From NCBI GenBank assembly GCA_000434295.1, contig HF994935.1, forward strand, positions 648,742 through 712,741: a DNA stretch of 64,000 bases, given 5' to 3'. Positions 18,712-28,407 of the stretch are shown here, piece by piece. The notes below the pieces were generated by a model that was not told where the DNA came from, made no database searches, and saw only the letters and a program-made list of their open reading frames with translations. Position 1 is the stretch's first letter. Every line of letters starts with the position of its first letter. The stretch comes from Acetobacter sp. CAG:977. GTDB lineage: Bacteria > Pseudomonadota > Alphaproteobacteria > CAAGCB01 > CAG-977. Both the position numbers and the translations under genes were made by a program.

Positions 18712-21230
18712 GGATAAAAGCGAAACATCTCGGAAACCGCTATTCCCGCCGTCGTCGGATGTATAACGGACGGCAACAGCATCCCTTGCGGAGCCGCCGG
18801 TCCGAAAATAATATTCGTCGGCAACGTGTATAATCCGGTATCTTTCAGAAAATCTTTCAGATACGGCGTGTTATACGGCGCCGTCATAATAACCAGCTTG
18901 CCTTGCCGTATTGCAACAGTCCCGCCGAAATATAACATCGCAAGCCTGTTATAATGACAGGCAAGACAGGCATCTTCGGAAACGTTGACATAAACGGCTT
19001 TACCTTCCTGAACGAATTTATGCAGGTCTTTTTCGTTAAACGGGTATGCGGCAAAACCCGAAAAATTTAAGGAATTCGGTAAAAACGGCACGAAAAGAAT
19101 CATCAAAACGAGAAAAACGGCGAAAAGCTTTTTCTTCGTTGCCTGAGTTTTGCTGACATTTTTTAAAATGAAGTACGATGTGAGCGCGAAAACAAAAACA
19201 CCCAAAAAGATCCAACGTCCGCTTTCCGAACCGATAATCAGCCATAGCAAAAAAGCGTGCAAATAAGCTTGGAAAAACAAAGCGAATTTTAAAAAGCGGA
19301 TTTTCTTTACGGGCAATTCCGCCGCAGGTTTGTAATAAATCAACGCCGCGGCAAACGGAAAAACAATGCCGAACAAGAAACAAATTCCGTACTCGACGGG
19401 AAACGGCTTGAGCAAAGCATACAAATCAAAGTACGTTGACAGCATCGGGGAAAACAACATCATCATTCCGACAATCAACGCCAACGACATACCCGCCTTT
19501 TGCCGACAGGACACCATCCCTGCCGCTTTGAACAGAGGATTGATTTTTCCCGTATATTTTTCGACGCACTTATCATCAAACAGCTTCATCATCCACACGG
19601 GCGCAGTCAGGAATAAAGCGCAAAGCAAAACGTTGAAAAACGGCGAATTCAGCTGTTGTCCCCAAACGAACGGCACGTTCGGGAAAAAGAAATAAATGAC
19701 AAACGCGGCTGAACAAACGACGCTTAGGAACAAAGCCAGCCCGTACCAAGCCCCTTGAGCAAAATCCAAAGTCGCTTGAGGATTTTTTCCGCGAACAAAA
19801 AGCATTTGATACAAAAACAGGCTCATCAGCAAATAAAGCGGCGTTAAGACAATAAACTTTATCCCTGACAAAAAAGACAGGAACATTTTAAAAACGGACA
19901 CGCTCCGTTCGGACAGGAAAACGTCTTTTAACGAAAGACTGACGGAAAATTCCGAAGCGCGGTTTAAATTGAAAACCGTCAAAACCAAATTTGCTTTTCC
20001 GATCTTCTTTAAATGTTGTGGATTAAGGACTTTTGAACGGAAAACGGCATCCCCGTCCACACCGACAAAGAACGGCGTTTCAAAGCGAAGACCGTTCGTA
20101 TTTGCGACGTGCAAAACGGGCGTATCCATATTAACGGCAGGAATTTCAAATGATGCCAACAAATAGATATTTCCGTCTTTATCTTCTTTGAAACCTGCTT
20201 TTTTAAAGTTCAGTCCGGACAATCCTCCGGCGGGAACCGTCATGGCGACTTCTCTCAAATCGGGGCAAACAGGCGTTTCCAAAAAGGGATCCGAAAAAAA
20301 AGAATACGTCAACGGTTCGGTCGTTTCATCTTTGCATTGTCCGTCCGCATCGCAAATTTTAAATGTCGCCGTCAGATCAAATTTTGCCGCACTGGCGGGA
20401 GTTTCAAATTCGACTTCAAACGGAAACAGAATTTTTCCGGAATAGCCGTAAGCTCTGTCGTTCCCGAGTTCGAAAACGGATGTCAACGGATATTGCAGAG
20501 GCAATACGGATATTCCTTTTGATGTGGTAACCTGCGTTTTTACGGGAATAAAGGGCTCACCTTCCCGTTGGCGCAAAATTCTGTATCCCGGCGTCAACAA
20601 AGCGATTAAAGCCATGTGGACTTTTTTCTTGTTTTTTAAATTCGCGCAAGCCGCCAAACGAAATTGTCCGTACGGAGCCGTATAAATCTCAGAATAGAAA
20701 CGTTCGTCTTTGAATGACTGCAAAAAATCATCCAAAGATTTATCTCCGAAGGCAAAATAGCGAATATTTTTCCATGTGCTTTTATCTTCGGAATTAATTA
20801 AATATTCTGTTTTCCCGGGGTATTTTTCCAATATGGCTTGGTTAATCTCATCAATGGTACGATGGTATCCCGCTTCCAAAGATTTAAGCTTTCCCTTTAA
20901 ATCCGAAAAAACGGAAATCAATCCTCCTTCGTCGTCCAAACGCGTCATTTCCTGCAAAATTTGAGCATCCGTGACGTTTTTTTGTTTGTTTTTGACGTAA
21001 TATTCGTACAAGAAGCTCAATTTATCCGAAAAATACATCGTTTTATATTTTTCGATTTCTTCTTGGGTCAGGGGAATGACCGGCACATAAGGCGTTATGG
21101 GCTCTACGGTCTCCGAGGAGAAATCATTTTCTTCAACATTTGCGGTTTCGGCGGCAACGGAAACGGAAAGCAAAGCCAAGCCTGAAAAAAACAAAAAAAA
21201 TGCAACGTTTAAAAATTTTTTCCGTTTCAT
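18705..21230 (-). CDS. DsbD-like thiol:disulfide protein lacking the transmembrane cysteines
   Basis: 841 residues. A signal peptide (FFLFFSGLALLSVSVAAE) is followed by a large periplasmic beta-rich region to about residue 440. About eight membrane helices (447-730) and a C-terminal thioredoxin-like domain with CLAC at 755-758 follow. This is the DsbD/ScsB layout, which moves electrons from cytoplasmic thioredoxin to periplasmic thiols. However, the two helix cysteines that relay electrons in DsbD appear replaced: the TPC position reads TPL (465) and the SPC position reads SPM (596). The ATG at 21230 is chosen because AAAGGA then has correct spacing; the ATG at 21239 abuts it. It may be an assembly factor or a CxxC protein with another electron source. 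Confidence 0.75.
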   Translation of the reverse strand: MKRKKFLNVAFFLFFSGLALLSVSVAAETANVEENDFSSETVEPITPYVPVIPLTQEEIEKYKTMYFSDKLSFLYEYYVKNKQKNVTDAQILQEMTRLDDEGGLISVFSDLKGKLKSLEAGYHRTIDEINQAILEKYPGKTEYLINSEDKSTWKNIRYFAFGDKSLDDFLQSFKDERFYSEIYTAPYGQFRLAACANLKNKKKVHMALIALLTPGYRILRQREGEPFIPVKTQVTTSKGISVLPLQYPLTSVFELGNDRAYGYSGKILFPFEVEFETPASAAKFDLTATFKICDADGQCKDETTEPLTYSFFSDPFLETPVCPDLREVAMTVPAGGLSGLNFKKAGFKEDKDGNIYLLASFEIPAVNMDTPVLHVANTNGLRFETPFFVGVDGDAVFRSKVLNPQHLKKIGKANLVLTVFNLNRASEFSVSLSLKDVFLSERSVSVFKMFLSFLSGIKFIVLTPLYLLMSLFLYQMLFVRGKNPQATLDFAQGAWYGLALFLSVVCSAAFVIYFFFPNVPFVWGQQLNSPFFNVLLCALFLTAPVWMMKLFDDKCVEKYTGKINPLFKAAGMVSCRQKAGMSLALIVGMMMLFSPMLSTYFDLYALLKPFPVEYGICFLFGIVFPFAAALIYYKPAAELPVKKIRFLKFALFFQAYLHAFLLWLIIGSESGRWIFLGVFVFALTSYFILKNVSKTQATKKKLFAVFLVLMILFVPFLPNSLNFSGFAAYPFNEKDLHKFVQEGKAVYVNVSEDACLACHYNRLAMLYFGGTVAIRQGKLVIMTAPYNTPYLKDFLKDTGLYTLPTNIIFGPAAPQGMLLPSVIHPTTAGIAVSEMFRFYPY

Positions 21231-21327
21231 TTTTAACATCCTTTAATTTTTGTATTTTATTTTGTAAGAAAAGGATATCATAAAAAGAAGAGTTTTTTAT
21301 TAAAAATAAAAGGAACGGGTGAGAAAG

Positions 21328-21882
21328 ATGCCTTTTTTAAGCGGACAATGTCTGATTGCCATGCCGGGAATCGGAGACGCACGTTTTGAACAGGCCGTAA
21401 TTTATATTTGTGCCCATACGCAAGAAGGAGCCATGGGATTAACGATTAATCGCCCGATCCGCGAAATTTCGTTTAACAATCTTTTGACCCAGTTGCACAT
21501 GGAACCGGCATCTTTGCCGAAACAGCCCCCCATTTTGGCAGGCGGTCCCGTTGACGTCGTTCGCGGTTTTGTCCTTCATTCGCCCGAATATGTCAGCGAA
21601 GCGACTTTGCCGATGGGGGCTTTAACCTCATTGACGGTAACGACCGAAATCATTCGCGACATTTCAAAAGGCGCAGGACCTCAAAAATTTTTAATCACGC
21701 TCGGCTATGCTTCGTGGGGCGCGGGTCAGCTTGAAGAAGAAATCAAACAAAATGCATGGCTTCCCGTAGAATCTTCCAACGAGCTTTTGTTCGAACAGCC
21801 GCCCGAACGAAAATGGGAAAATGCTTTGAAAAAGCTCGGCATTGACCCGCTGATGCTTTCTGCCGTTCAAGGAAAAGCCTGA
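21328..21882 (+). CDS. YqgE/AlgH family protein (UPF0301)
   Basis: 184 residues. Family signatures are LSGQCLIAMPGIGDARFEQAV, HTQEGAMGLTINRP, ILAGGPVD and GYASWGAGQLEEEI. The function is not firmly known; AlgH influences transcription in Pseudomonas. It is cytoplasmic with no signal peptide. The ATG at 21328 matches the usual family start; an in-frame GTG three codons earlier (21319) is possible because AGGA lies four bases before it. Confidence 0.92.
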   Translation: MPFLSGQCLIAMPGIGDARFEQAVIYICAHTQEGAMGLTINRPIREISFNNLLTQLHMEPASLPKQPPILAGGPVDVVRGFVLHSPEYVSEATLPMGALTSLTVTTEIIRDISKGAGPQKFLITLGYASWGAGQLEEEIKQNAWLPVESSNELLFEQPPERKWENALKKLGIDPLMLSAVQGKA

Positions 21883-21895
21883 CAGGAAAAAGCGT

Positions 21896-22837
21896 TTAAT
21901 CTGCCAATCGCATATCAATCAGGTATTGCGACAGGCTTTCTTTTCCTTCATAGCACTCGGCTTTGTCTTCGCCTTTTTTGATAAAACAGCTGACATGCAT
22001 ATTTGAAACGCGGCGGGATAACGTTCTATATGCTTCGACATTTTTGCCGGATTTTATGCGTATCCCCTTTAAACGGATGACTTTTCCGTTAATTTTCAGA
22101 GCGTCACCTCCGACAACCGAAGCAATTCCTTCAACAAACGTTCTGTCTTCCCGCGCCTTTTGCGGACGGCGATATTGCGGCGCATTGTTTTGAGCAACAG
22201 CCGTTTCTCTGACAACGTTATCAAGCATTTTATCCAAAACCTCGGCACGGTTTTCGGCATGAGTGGGAACCATAACGACCGGAGCCGCTTGAACGTTTTC
22301 GTCAACCCTGCTCCATTCCGGAGCCGGAACTCTTCTTTTGGGAGCCGACGTATTCTCAACGGGATGCGTCCGTTCTTTTTGCTTAAATTTATATTCTTCT
22401 TTAGGCGCCGAGGGAGCAACGGGAGCCGCAGTTCCCTGAGTTTCGTTTTCTTTTCCCGTTTGGCGCCCCCATTTTACGGGCGCTTTCGGAGACGTTACGA
22501 ACAAAGGTTCGGGCTCTTTTACTTTTTCCGCTTCCTTCGTTTGTTCCGGTTCTTTTTTCGGAACGGACACGAAATCGGACACGGCATCCGTCAAGGGAGA
22601 AGCGGCTTTTTTCGTACGCATGGCAAATTCATCGACACGCGACGACACTGCGGGAACAAAAGTTTTTTTCCACCATTCGGGCAACTGTTTTGGCGGAATG
22701 CCGCACAAATAAAAAATACCGACGACAATTCCCGCCAACACCAGCAAATAGTGAGGGCGTTTAATGAAAATCATTCCCAAACGAAAGAAATCTCCGATTA
22801 AAGAAAAGGTTCCTTTTACGTATCCCAGAGCTTTCAT
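21896..22837 (-). CDS. Membrane-anchored protein with degenerate SNase-like domain
   Basis: 313 residues. One membrane helix lies near residues 28-46 (YLLVLAGIVVGIFYLCGI). A long Pro/Lys/Glu-rich disordered linker follows, then a C-terminal ~80-residue domain matching the first half of staphylococcal nuclease folds: GIASVVGGDALKINGKVIRLKGI resembles the VxxVxDGDTLxxxGxxIRLxGID core. The Arg of RLxGI and one Asp survive, but the usual APE and the second catalytic Arg region are not seen. It ends abruptly at YLIDMRLAD. Nuclease activity is doubtful, and it may bind a protein or nucleic acid at the membrane. GGAGAAGG precedes the ATG; metG lies 21 bases upstream in the same orientation. Confidence 0.7.
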   Translation of the reverse strand: MKALGYVKGTFSLIGDFFRLGMIFIKRPHYLLVLAGIVVGIFYLCGIPPKQLPEWWKKTFVPAVSSRVDEFAMRTKKAASPLTDAVSDFVSVPKKEPEQTKEAEKVKEPEPLFVTSPKAPVKWGRQTGKENETQGTAAPVAPSAPKEEYKFKQKERTHPVENTSAPKRRVPAPEWSRVDENVQAAPVVMVPTHAENRAEVLDKMLDNVVRETAVAQNNAPQYRRPQKAREDRTFVEGIASVVGGDALKINGKVIRLKGIRIKSGKNVEAYRTLSRRVSNMHVSCFIKKGEDKAECYEGKESLSQYLIDMRLAD

Positions 22838-22858
22838 AAACGCCTTCTCCTTATTTTG

Positions 22859-24565
22859 TTATTCCTGTTCGGGGTCGGCTCCGTAACGTGCACACAGTTC
22901 GGCAACGGTTTCGGGCATAATTTTATTGAAAAGCGGAGTCTGAGGAACATTAAAAGTATGTCCTGCCTTTAAAACCTGAAGCTGTTCCGCCGTATCGCTT
23001 CCGATCCATGCCGTATCCGCAACGTCCAAATTCAACAACCTCATCATTTCTTTTGACGCATTCGGAATAACGGGAGCCGACAGAACGGCGTATACGCGAA
23101 TCAGGTTCAAAGCCAAACGCAAAATCATTGCGGCTTTTTCCCTGTCTTCTTTAATGACCGTCCAAGGAGCCGCCGCCGTCAGATAGTTATTGCCTTCGAC
23201 CCAAATGGCGCGCAATTCAACCATTGCTTTGCGGAATTCCATCGCCTGCATATATTTTGTGTAATCGGCGATACGTGCGGACAGAGTTTTGACGAATTCT
23301 TTTTCCAAATCGCCCCACTGTCCGCCGTCGGGCACTTCGTTCGAGAACTTGCCAGCCGTCATTTTCAAGACACGGTTCACAAAATTTCCCAAAACATCGT
23401 TCAAGTCTTTGTTAATCATGCCCGAAAACGACGTGAAGGTAAAGCTTGAATCCGAATTTTCCGGAGCATTCGCCATCAGCCAATAGCGCCAATAATCCGC
23501 AGGGAATTCATCCAAAGCCTGATTTGTAAAGATGCCGCGTTTTTGGCTGGTCGAAAACTTTCCGCCGTAAAAAGTCAGCCAGTTAAATCCCTTGATATAA
23601 TCGACTTTTTTCCACGGTTCTTTTGATCCCAACAGCGTTGCAGGGAACATAATCGTATGGAAGGGAATATTATCCTTTGCCATAAATTCGACGTAACGAA
23701 CGTCTTTTGCGTCGTACCACCACGACTTCCAATCGCGTTTTTGCGGGTCTTTGTCCGCCCATTCGCGTGTTGCCGCAATATATTCGATCGGAGCATCAAA
23801 CCACACATAGAAAACTTTACCGTCAAAACCGTCAACGGGAACGGGAATGCCCCATTTCAAATCGCGGGTAATGCAACGTTCACGCAAACCTTCTTTCAGC
23901 CATTTTCTGGCGATTGACGTCACGACAACGGGCCATTCGGCTTCGTGTTCGTCAATGAATGCCGAAATTTTGTTTTCCAAATCCGGCAATTTTAAGAACA
24001 AATGCTTGCTGTCGCGAATTTCCAAATTCGAACTGCCCGACACGGCGGAACGCGGGTTAATCAAGTCCGTCGGATCCAAAACGCGGGTGCAATTTTCGCA
24101 TTGGTCACCGCGGGCGGCTTCGTAACCGCAGTGCGGGCAAGTTCCGACAATATAACGGTCAGGCAGAAAGCGACCGTCGTCAACGGAATAGACCTGTTTA
24201 ATCGTCCGTTCTTCGATATAGCCGTTTTCCATCAGCTTTTTGCAAAAATGCTGAGTCAATTCCGTATTCTGTTCGGAAGACGACCGCCCGAAATGGTCGA
24301 AAGAAAGACCGAAACGTTCGTAAATGGAACGTTGGACTTCATGTTGTTCGGTACAAAACGTTTCAACGTCCTGACCTTTTTCCAATGCGGCCAACTCGGC
24401 AGGCGTTCCGTGTTCGTCCGTTGCGCAAATAAACAAAACGTCTTCGCCCTTTTGGCGCAAAAAGCGGGCATAAACGTCGGCGGGGAGCATTGAACCGACC
24501 AAATTGCCCAAATGCTTGATGCCGTTAATATATGGAAGTGCGCTTGTAATCAGATAACGGGTCAT
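22859..24565 (-). CDS. metG: Methionine-tRNA ligase
   Basis: 568-residue class I synthetase that charges tRNA-Met. The N-terminus [21 protein letters not shown] holds the HIGH-type motif. A zinc knuckle region is seen in [17 protein letters not shown]. The KMSKS loop reads KFSTSQKRG, a variant used in one MetG branch. There is no C-terminal EMAP/tRNA-binding domain. The ATG at 24565 has GGGGAGGA six bases upstream; the frame opens at 24580 without support. In related genomes metG usually lies between holB and tatD; here it heads a two-gene unit with the SNase-like gene. Confidence 0.95.
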   Translation of the reverse strand: MTRYLITSALPYINGIKHLGNLVGSMLPADVYARFLRQKGEDVLFICATDEHGTPAELAALEKGQDVETFCTEQHEVQRSIYERFGLSFDHFGRSSSEQNTELTQHFCKKLMENGYIEERTIKQVYSVDDGRFLPDRYIVGTCPHCGYEAARGDQCENCTRVLDPTDLINPRSAVSGSSNLEIRDSKHLFLKLPDLENKISAFIDEHEAEWPVVVTSIARKWLKEGLRERCITRDLKWGIPVPVDGFDGKVFYVWFDAPIEYIAATREWADKDPQKRDWKSWWYDAKDVRYVEFMAKDNIPFHTIMFPATLLGSKEPWKKVDYIKGFNWLTFYGGKFSTSQKRGIFTNQALDEFPADYWRYWLMANAPENSDSSFTFTSFSGMINKDLNDVLGNFVNRVLKMTAGKFSNEVPDGGQWGDLEKEFVKTLSARIADYTKYMQAMEFRKAMVELRAIWVEGNNYLTAAAPWTVIKEDREKAAMILRLALNLIRVYAVLSAPVIPNASKEMMRLLNLDVADTAWIGSDTAEQLQVLKAGHTFNVPQTPLFNKIMPETVAELCARYGADPEQE

Positions 24566-24734
24566 AACTGTCCTCCCCAAAAAATAAAGGTGTTTTCTTT
24601 TAGAAGCTTTTTTACGTTAAAATTCAAGCTTAAAATACCAAAACGCCTTTGAATTCCGTTTTTTCTTTTGTATCTTAAATGCCGTTCGGATAAAAGCCGA
24701 AAATGAACAGTTTATATTAAAAAGGATAAAAAAA

Positions 24735-25271
24735 ATGCCAGTCATCTGCCGTACCGCCCTGCCCTCGGACATCGATGCCGTGATGCGCATTGAAAAAGAA
24801 AGCTTTTTACCCGGATTGCAAGAAGATAAAGACCTGTACTTAAAAAGGATATCCGCCTTTCCGGAAGGTTTTCTGTTGGCAGAAGACACGCAAACAAAAG
24901 AAATCGGCGGTTATATTTGTTCCGAACTGTGGCGGGAAGACCGACCCGTTTGTGCCGAAACATTGGCTTTGGGGCACGATCCGAAAGAAGCCCACTGCTA
25001 TGACGGCACGCTGTTTTATATTACGTCTTTCGGAACTTTGACCTCGTGGAGAGGCAAGAAAGTCGGCTCTTTGCTGCTTGACACGCTTGAACAGAAAATC
25101 GCAAAAGAATACCCGCAGGCGACGCAAAGCGTCCTGATCGTTTCCGAAAAATGGCTTGCGGCACGTCGACTGTACGAAAAGCGCGGATTTAAAGAACGCG
25201 GGCGCATCATCGATTTTTTCACCCCCGACGATCTGCCTGCGGAAGACGCCGTTTTAATGATGAAACCTTAA
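24735..25271 (+). CDS. GNAT family N-acetyltransferase
   Basis: 178 residues. GNAT fold: N-terminal CRTALPSDIDAVMRIEKESF, the central strand YITSFGTLTSWRGKKVGSLLL with an R/KxxG/A-like acetyl-CoA pyrophosphate loop, and the C-terminal ARRLYEKRGFKERGR motif. The acceptor (protein or small molecule) is unknown. AAAGGA precedes the ATG. Its stop overlaps the batD stop of the convergent operon by four bases. Confidence 0.9.
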   Translation: MPVICRTALPSDIDAVMRIEKESFLPGLQEDKDLYLKRISAFPEGFLLAEDTQTKEIGGYICSELWREDRPVCAETLALGHDPKEAHCYDGTLFYITSFGTLTSWRGKKVGSLLLDTLEQKIAKEYPQATQSVLIVSEKWLAARRLYEKRGFKERGRIIDFFTPDDLPAEDAVLMMKP

Positions 25272-26668
25272 GGATACAATTCGGGAAAAACGTCTTTTTT
25301 CGGGGCGGGCTTTTTCTTTAAAGGCTTTTTGTTTTCAAAAGCCTTCCAAACTTCCGTTCCTATCGTTTCTTCAGACCGCTCAAACAGGATTTGCGAAAAC
25401 TTTGTACGACCGTATAAACGGAAATTCAGTTCTTCCAAAACCCGAAGAAAATCTTCGTCTTCGCCGTTAATCACCCTTTTAACGTCCGACAAATTCAGCA
25501 CGGTCTGTTCGGAAATGCTGTCTGCCCAACGAATCAAAGCCTTTTCTATATCCTGCGGGTTTTGGGCGCGGCACGCTTCTTTAAGGTCGGCAACCAAGGC
25601 ACGCTTTTTTCTAAAGCTTCGCGAAAGCTTTGCTATTCCGAATATTGAAAAAACTGCCGAAAGGGTAAAAACGACAACGCAGAGCATCGTATGCGGCAAA
25701 GGAAAGACGGAAAAGATGTTTTTTAAACGCTTCTCAAAATCAAAAAAGGCATTATTGTTTTTTTTCGGTTCGGCTTCCGCCGTCCTTGTTTTTTGCGCCG
25801 CAGCGGCGGGGGTTATCTTAATTACGGCGGACGGCAAGAGTGCCGTTTCAATTTTTCCCGTCTGCGTATTGTACCAATCCGCTCTGATTTCCGGCAAAAC
25901 AAGTTCCCCTTCGCTTTGAGGAATATAGACTTCGGTTTTTCTGATGCCTGCCAACAAATTTCTGCCCGAAGTCAAAAGGTTGCGTTCCAAGCGCCCTTCG
26001 TACGTTCTGGCATTTTCAGGCGCGGCGGACGAAATATCGGGCAGAAATCCCGGCAAAGTCCCCGCCGCCGTCAAAACGACGGAACGTTTTACGGGCATAC
26101 CGACTTTTGCGACAAGGGAACGGGGCAGAATGCCCGATAAAAACTTGACATCGGTGGCGGGAAACAGCGGAGGCTTATGATCGGGAAGTTTGCGCACCGT
26201 AACGGAAAACGGCTCCGAACAAACTTTAAGCTCTTTGATTTTCTTGGAAAAAACGACGCGGTTATATGCCGACGTTTCTATTTTTGAAAACTCCCGCCCG
26301 AAATTGACGTTCCCCTGAATGATTTCTTCGGGCACTTTTGCCGACATACATAAAGACGGAAAACTTTGCGCGCCGTCGGTTTTTATGACAGCCCTTAAAC
26401 GGACTTGAGTTACCTGATACGGCTTGCCGTTTTTGTTCATGACGCGTTCAAGGGTGTTTTTATCGGGGAAAACGTCAATGTTTTTCCAATCGACCGGCAT
26501 AAATCTGATTTCTGCCAATCCCAAGGAATCCCAAAGCCTTAGCCTGATTTCGAATTCTTCGCCGACCAAAACGTCTTTTTTGACGGGAAAGATTTCGGCA
26601 AAGACCTCTTGGGCAAAAGCGCTTTTGCAAAACACGCAAAGCGAAACAAACAGAAAAAACCTTACCAT
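25268..26668 (-). CDS. batD: BatD-family protein
   Basis: 466 residues. A signal peptide ends near residue 19 (CKSAFA), followed by an Ig-like beta-sandwich region (VLVGEEFEIRLRLWD) typical of BatD. One membrane helix near residue 325 (MLCVVVFTLSAVFSIFGIA) is followed by a cytoplasmic tail rich in Lys. In Bacteroides and Leptospira, Bat proteins are linked to oxygen or stress tolerance; more generally they act with a MoxR chaperone in assembling envelope complexes. It is the last gene of the operon and its start overlaps batB/C by seven bases. Confidence 0.82.
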   Translation of the reverse strand: MVRFFLFVSLCVFCKSAFAQEVFAEIFPVKKDVLVGEEFEIRLRLWDSLGLAEIRFMPVDWKNIDVFPDKNTLERVMNKNGKPYQVTQVRLRAVIKTDGAQSFPSLCMSAKVPEEIIQGNVNFGREFSKIETSAYNRVVFSKKIKELKVCSEPFSVTVRKLPDHKPPLFPATDVKFLSGILPRSLVAKVGMPVKRSVVLTAAGTLPGFLPDISSAAPENARTYEGRLERNLLTSGRNLLAGIRKTEVYIPQSEGELVLPEIRADWYNTQTGKIETALLPSAVIKITPAAAAQKTRTAEAEPKKNNNAFFDFEKRLKNIFSVFPLPHTMLCVVVFTLSAVFSIFGIAKLSRSFRKKRALVADLKEACRAQNPQDIEKALIRWADSISEQTVLNLSDVKRVINGEDEDFLRVLEELNFRLYGRTKFSQILFERSEETIGTEVWKAFENKKPLKKKPAPKKDVFPELYP

Positions 26669-28407
26669 TCCGCCCCCTGCAAGCTTTCGGGGGGATAACG
26701 CCCGCTGAGATGTTGGAATAAAATTTTCTGTTTTAACAACAAAGACGGGTCATCGGGGATTTTCGGTGCACCGCCGCCTTGCCCCTGCCCTTCGGACGGA
26801 GTGTTTGAAGGTTTGTTTTCAAAATTTCCTCCTTGTCCGTTATCGGAAGCCCCTGAGGCTCCGCTCGATGCTTCTCCTTTATTTTCTTGAGGACTGTTTT
26901 GGTTGTCATTTTGTTTATTATCAGTATGTTGTTTGTTGTTTTTATTATTTTGGTTTAAGTTGTTTTCCTGATTTTCAGAATCCCCTTCGCCGTTCCCGCC
27001 GCCCGCAGAAGGCGCATCGGAACCGCCCGTACCATTATCGGAATCGCCTTCGTTATTTCCCGAAGAATCTCCGTCGCCTTTTGAATCATCGTTCTTGCCT
27101 TGTCCCCCGTCAGGAGGCGGTTCGCGGTTTCTTAACCGTTCGGCAATCTCTAAATTGACTTGCGCATCTTCGGAATTCGGATTTTCAAAAACGGCGGCTT
27201 TTAACATCTCTACCGCGGCATCATAGTTTTCCATCCGTATCAGACGCGTCCCCGTATTATAATACGTTTTAAAGTCTTCCGCATCGCGGGCAATCCGTAA
27301 CGCTTTAGAAACATCGCCTGATTTCAAGGCTTTTTCGGCACGGGCTGGAGCATTCAAAAATAAATCCGAAGCATTTGCGGGAACCGAAAAAAATCCGAAT
27401 ATTAACAGCACGCTCAAAGCGCCTCTGCCCGCCAAAAAAGGAAACACCAACAAAGCGGGAAATAAAAACATCCACCCTATATCCGTCGTGCGAGGATCGT
27501 TTTTAACATTGATTTCCGATGCGTCGGCATCCTGAAACAAACGGGCATATGACCGCATTAAAAAAGCCGTATCAGACCCGTCCGCCGACACAGAAGCATA
27601 AGCTCCGTTCCCTTTCAAAGCGAGCTTTTTTAAAAACTCTTCTTTTAACCTGTGGTGTACGGGATTTCCAAGTCTGTCCGTTATCGGCGTATCGTCTTTT
27701 TGCATTAACGGCGCCCCCGCCGTCGTCCCTATGCCCAAAACGAACAGACGACCGCCGCTTTTAGCAAAAGATTCCGCCGTTTTCAAAGCATCGTCCTGTT
27801 GAGCGAGGACCTCTTCTCCCCCGTCGGTCAGCAAAAAAATATCCCCGCCTTTTGCTCCCGTTGATTTTAACATTCTTACGGCTTCCGCCAAAGCACGGTC
27901 TATGCGCGATCCTTGAGCCGGAACCAAATCGAAATTCAACAACGGCAATATATTTTCAATAACGCTTTTATCCGTTGTCGTCGGCAGCAAAGAATACGGT
28001 TCGTTTGCAAAAATTCCGAAACCGACGGGCATGCCTTTTAAACCGTTTAAGATGTCATACGACTTGAACTGCAACGCGCTGAAACGGTTCGGAAATACGT
28101 CTTTTGCCCGCATCGAAAGCGACAAATCTGCCATAATCATGACAGGCGTTTTCGGAGCGTAAAGCGTCCCGTTTGTTCGTTGAACGCCGACCCCGACCAT
28201 TGCCAAAACCGCACAAATCGAAGCAAAAAAAGATAAAATCGGCAAAATCCTTTTTTGCCCGCCACTCCCCCGCGACAAAAAAGGCAACAAATGCGAATCA
28301 ACTGCCCTTCCCCATGCTTCGGACGTTCCGAACGCCCGAAAACAAAACAACAATGCCGGTATCAAAAACCAAAAAGCCCACGGGCGTAAAAAGACAATTT
28401 CGTTCAT
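26662..28407 (-). CDS. BatB/BatC-type protein: VWA domain fused to TPR and low-complexity tail
   Basis: 581 residues. Two N-terminal membrane helices (about 8-24 and 52-72) precede a von Willebrand A domain (about 85-300) with MIDAS-like ADLSLSM and the LLTDGG strand. A third helix pair lies near 312-345. TPR-like helices (RIARDAEDFKTYYNTGTRLI onward, about 355-430) follow, then a ~110-residue Gly/Asn/Gln/Asp-rich stretch, and a short conserved end (LLLKQKILFQHLSGRYPPE). This merges the classical BatB and BatC. The ATG at 28407 overlaps the batA stop (ATGA); the frame reaches 28488 inside batA without support. Confidence 0.88.
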   Translation of the reverse strand: MNEIVFLRPWAFWFLIPALLFCFRAFGTSEAWGRAVDSHLLPFLSRGSGGQKRILPILSFFASICAVLAMVGVGVQRTNGTLYAPKTPVMIMADLSLSMRAKDVFPNRFSALQFKSYDILNGLKGMPVGFGIFANEPYSLLPTTTDKSVIENILPLLNFDLVPAQGSRIDRALAEAVRMLKSTGAKGGDIFLLTDGGEEVLAQQDDALKTAESFAKSGGRLFVLGIGTTAGAPLMQKDDTPITDRLGNPVHHRLKEEFLKKLALKGNGAYASVSADGSDTAFLMRSYARLFQDADASEINVKNDPRTTDIGWMFLFPALLVFPFLAGRGALSVLLIFGFFSVPANASDLFLNAPARAEKALKSGDVSKALRIARDAEDFKTYYNTGTRLIRMENYDAAVEMLKAAVFENPNSEDAQVNLEIAERLRNREPPPDGGQGKNDDSKGDGDSSGNNEGDSDNGTGGSDAPSAGGGNGEGDSENQENNLNQNNKNNKQHTDNKQNDNQNSPQENKGEASSGASGASDNGQGGNFENKPSNTPSEGQGQGGGAPKIPDDPSLLLKQKILFQHLSGRYPPESLQGAEW

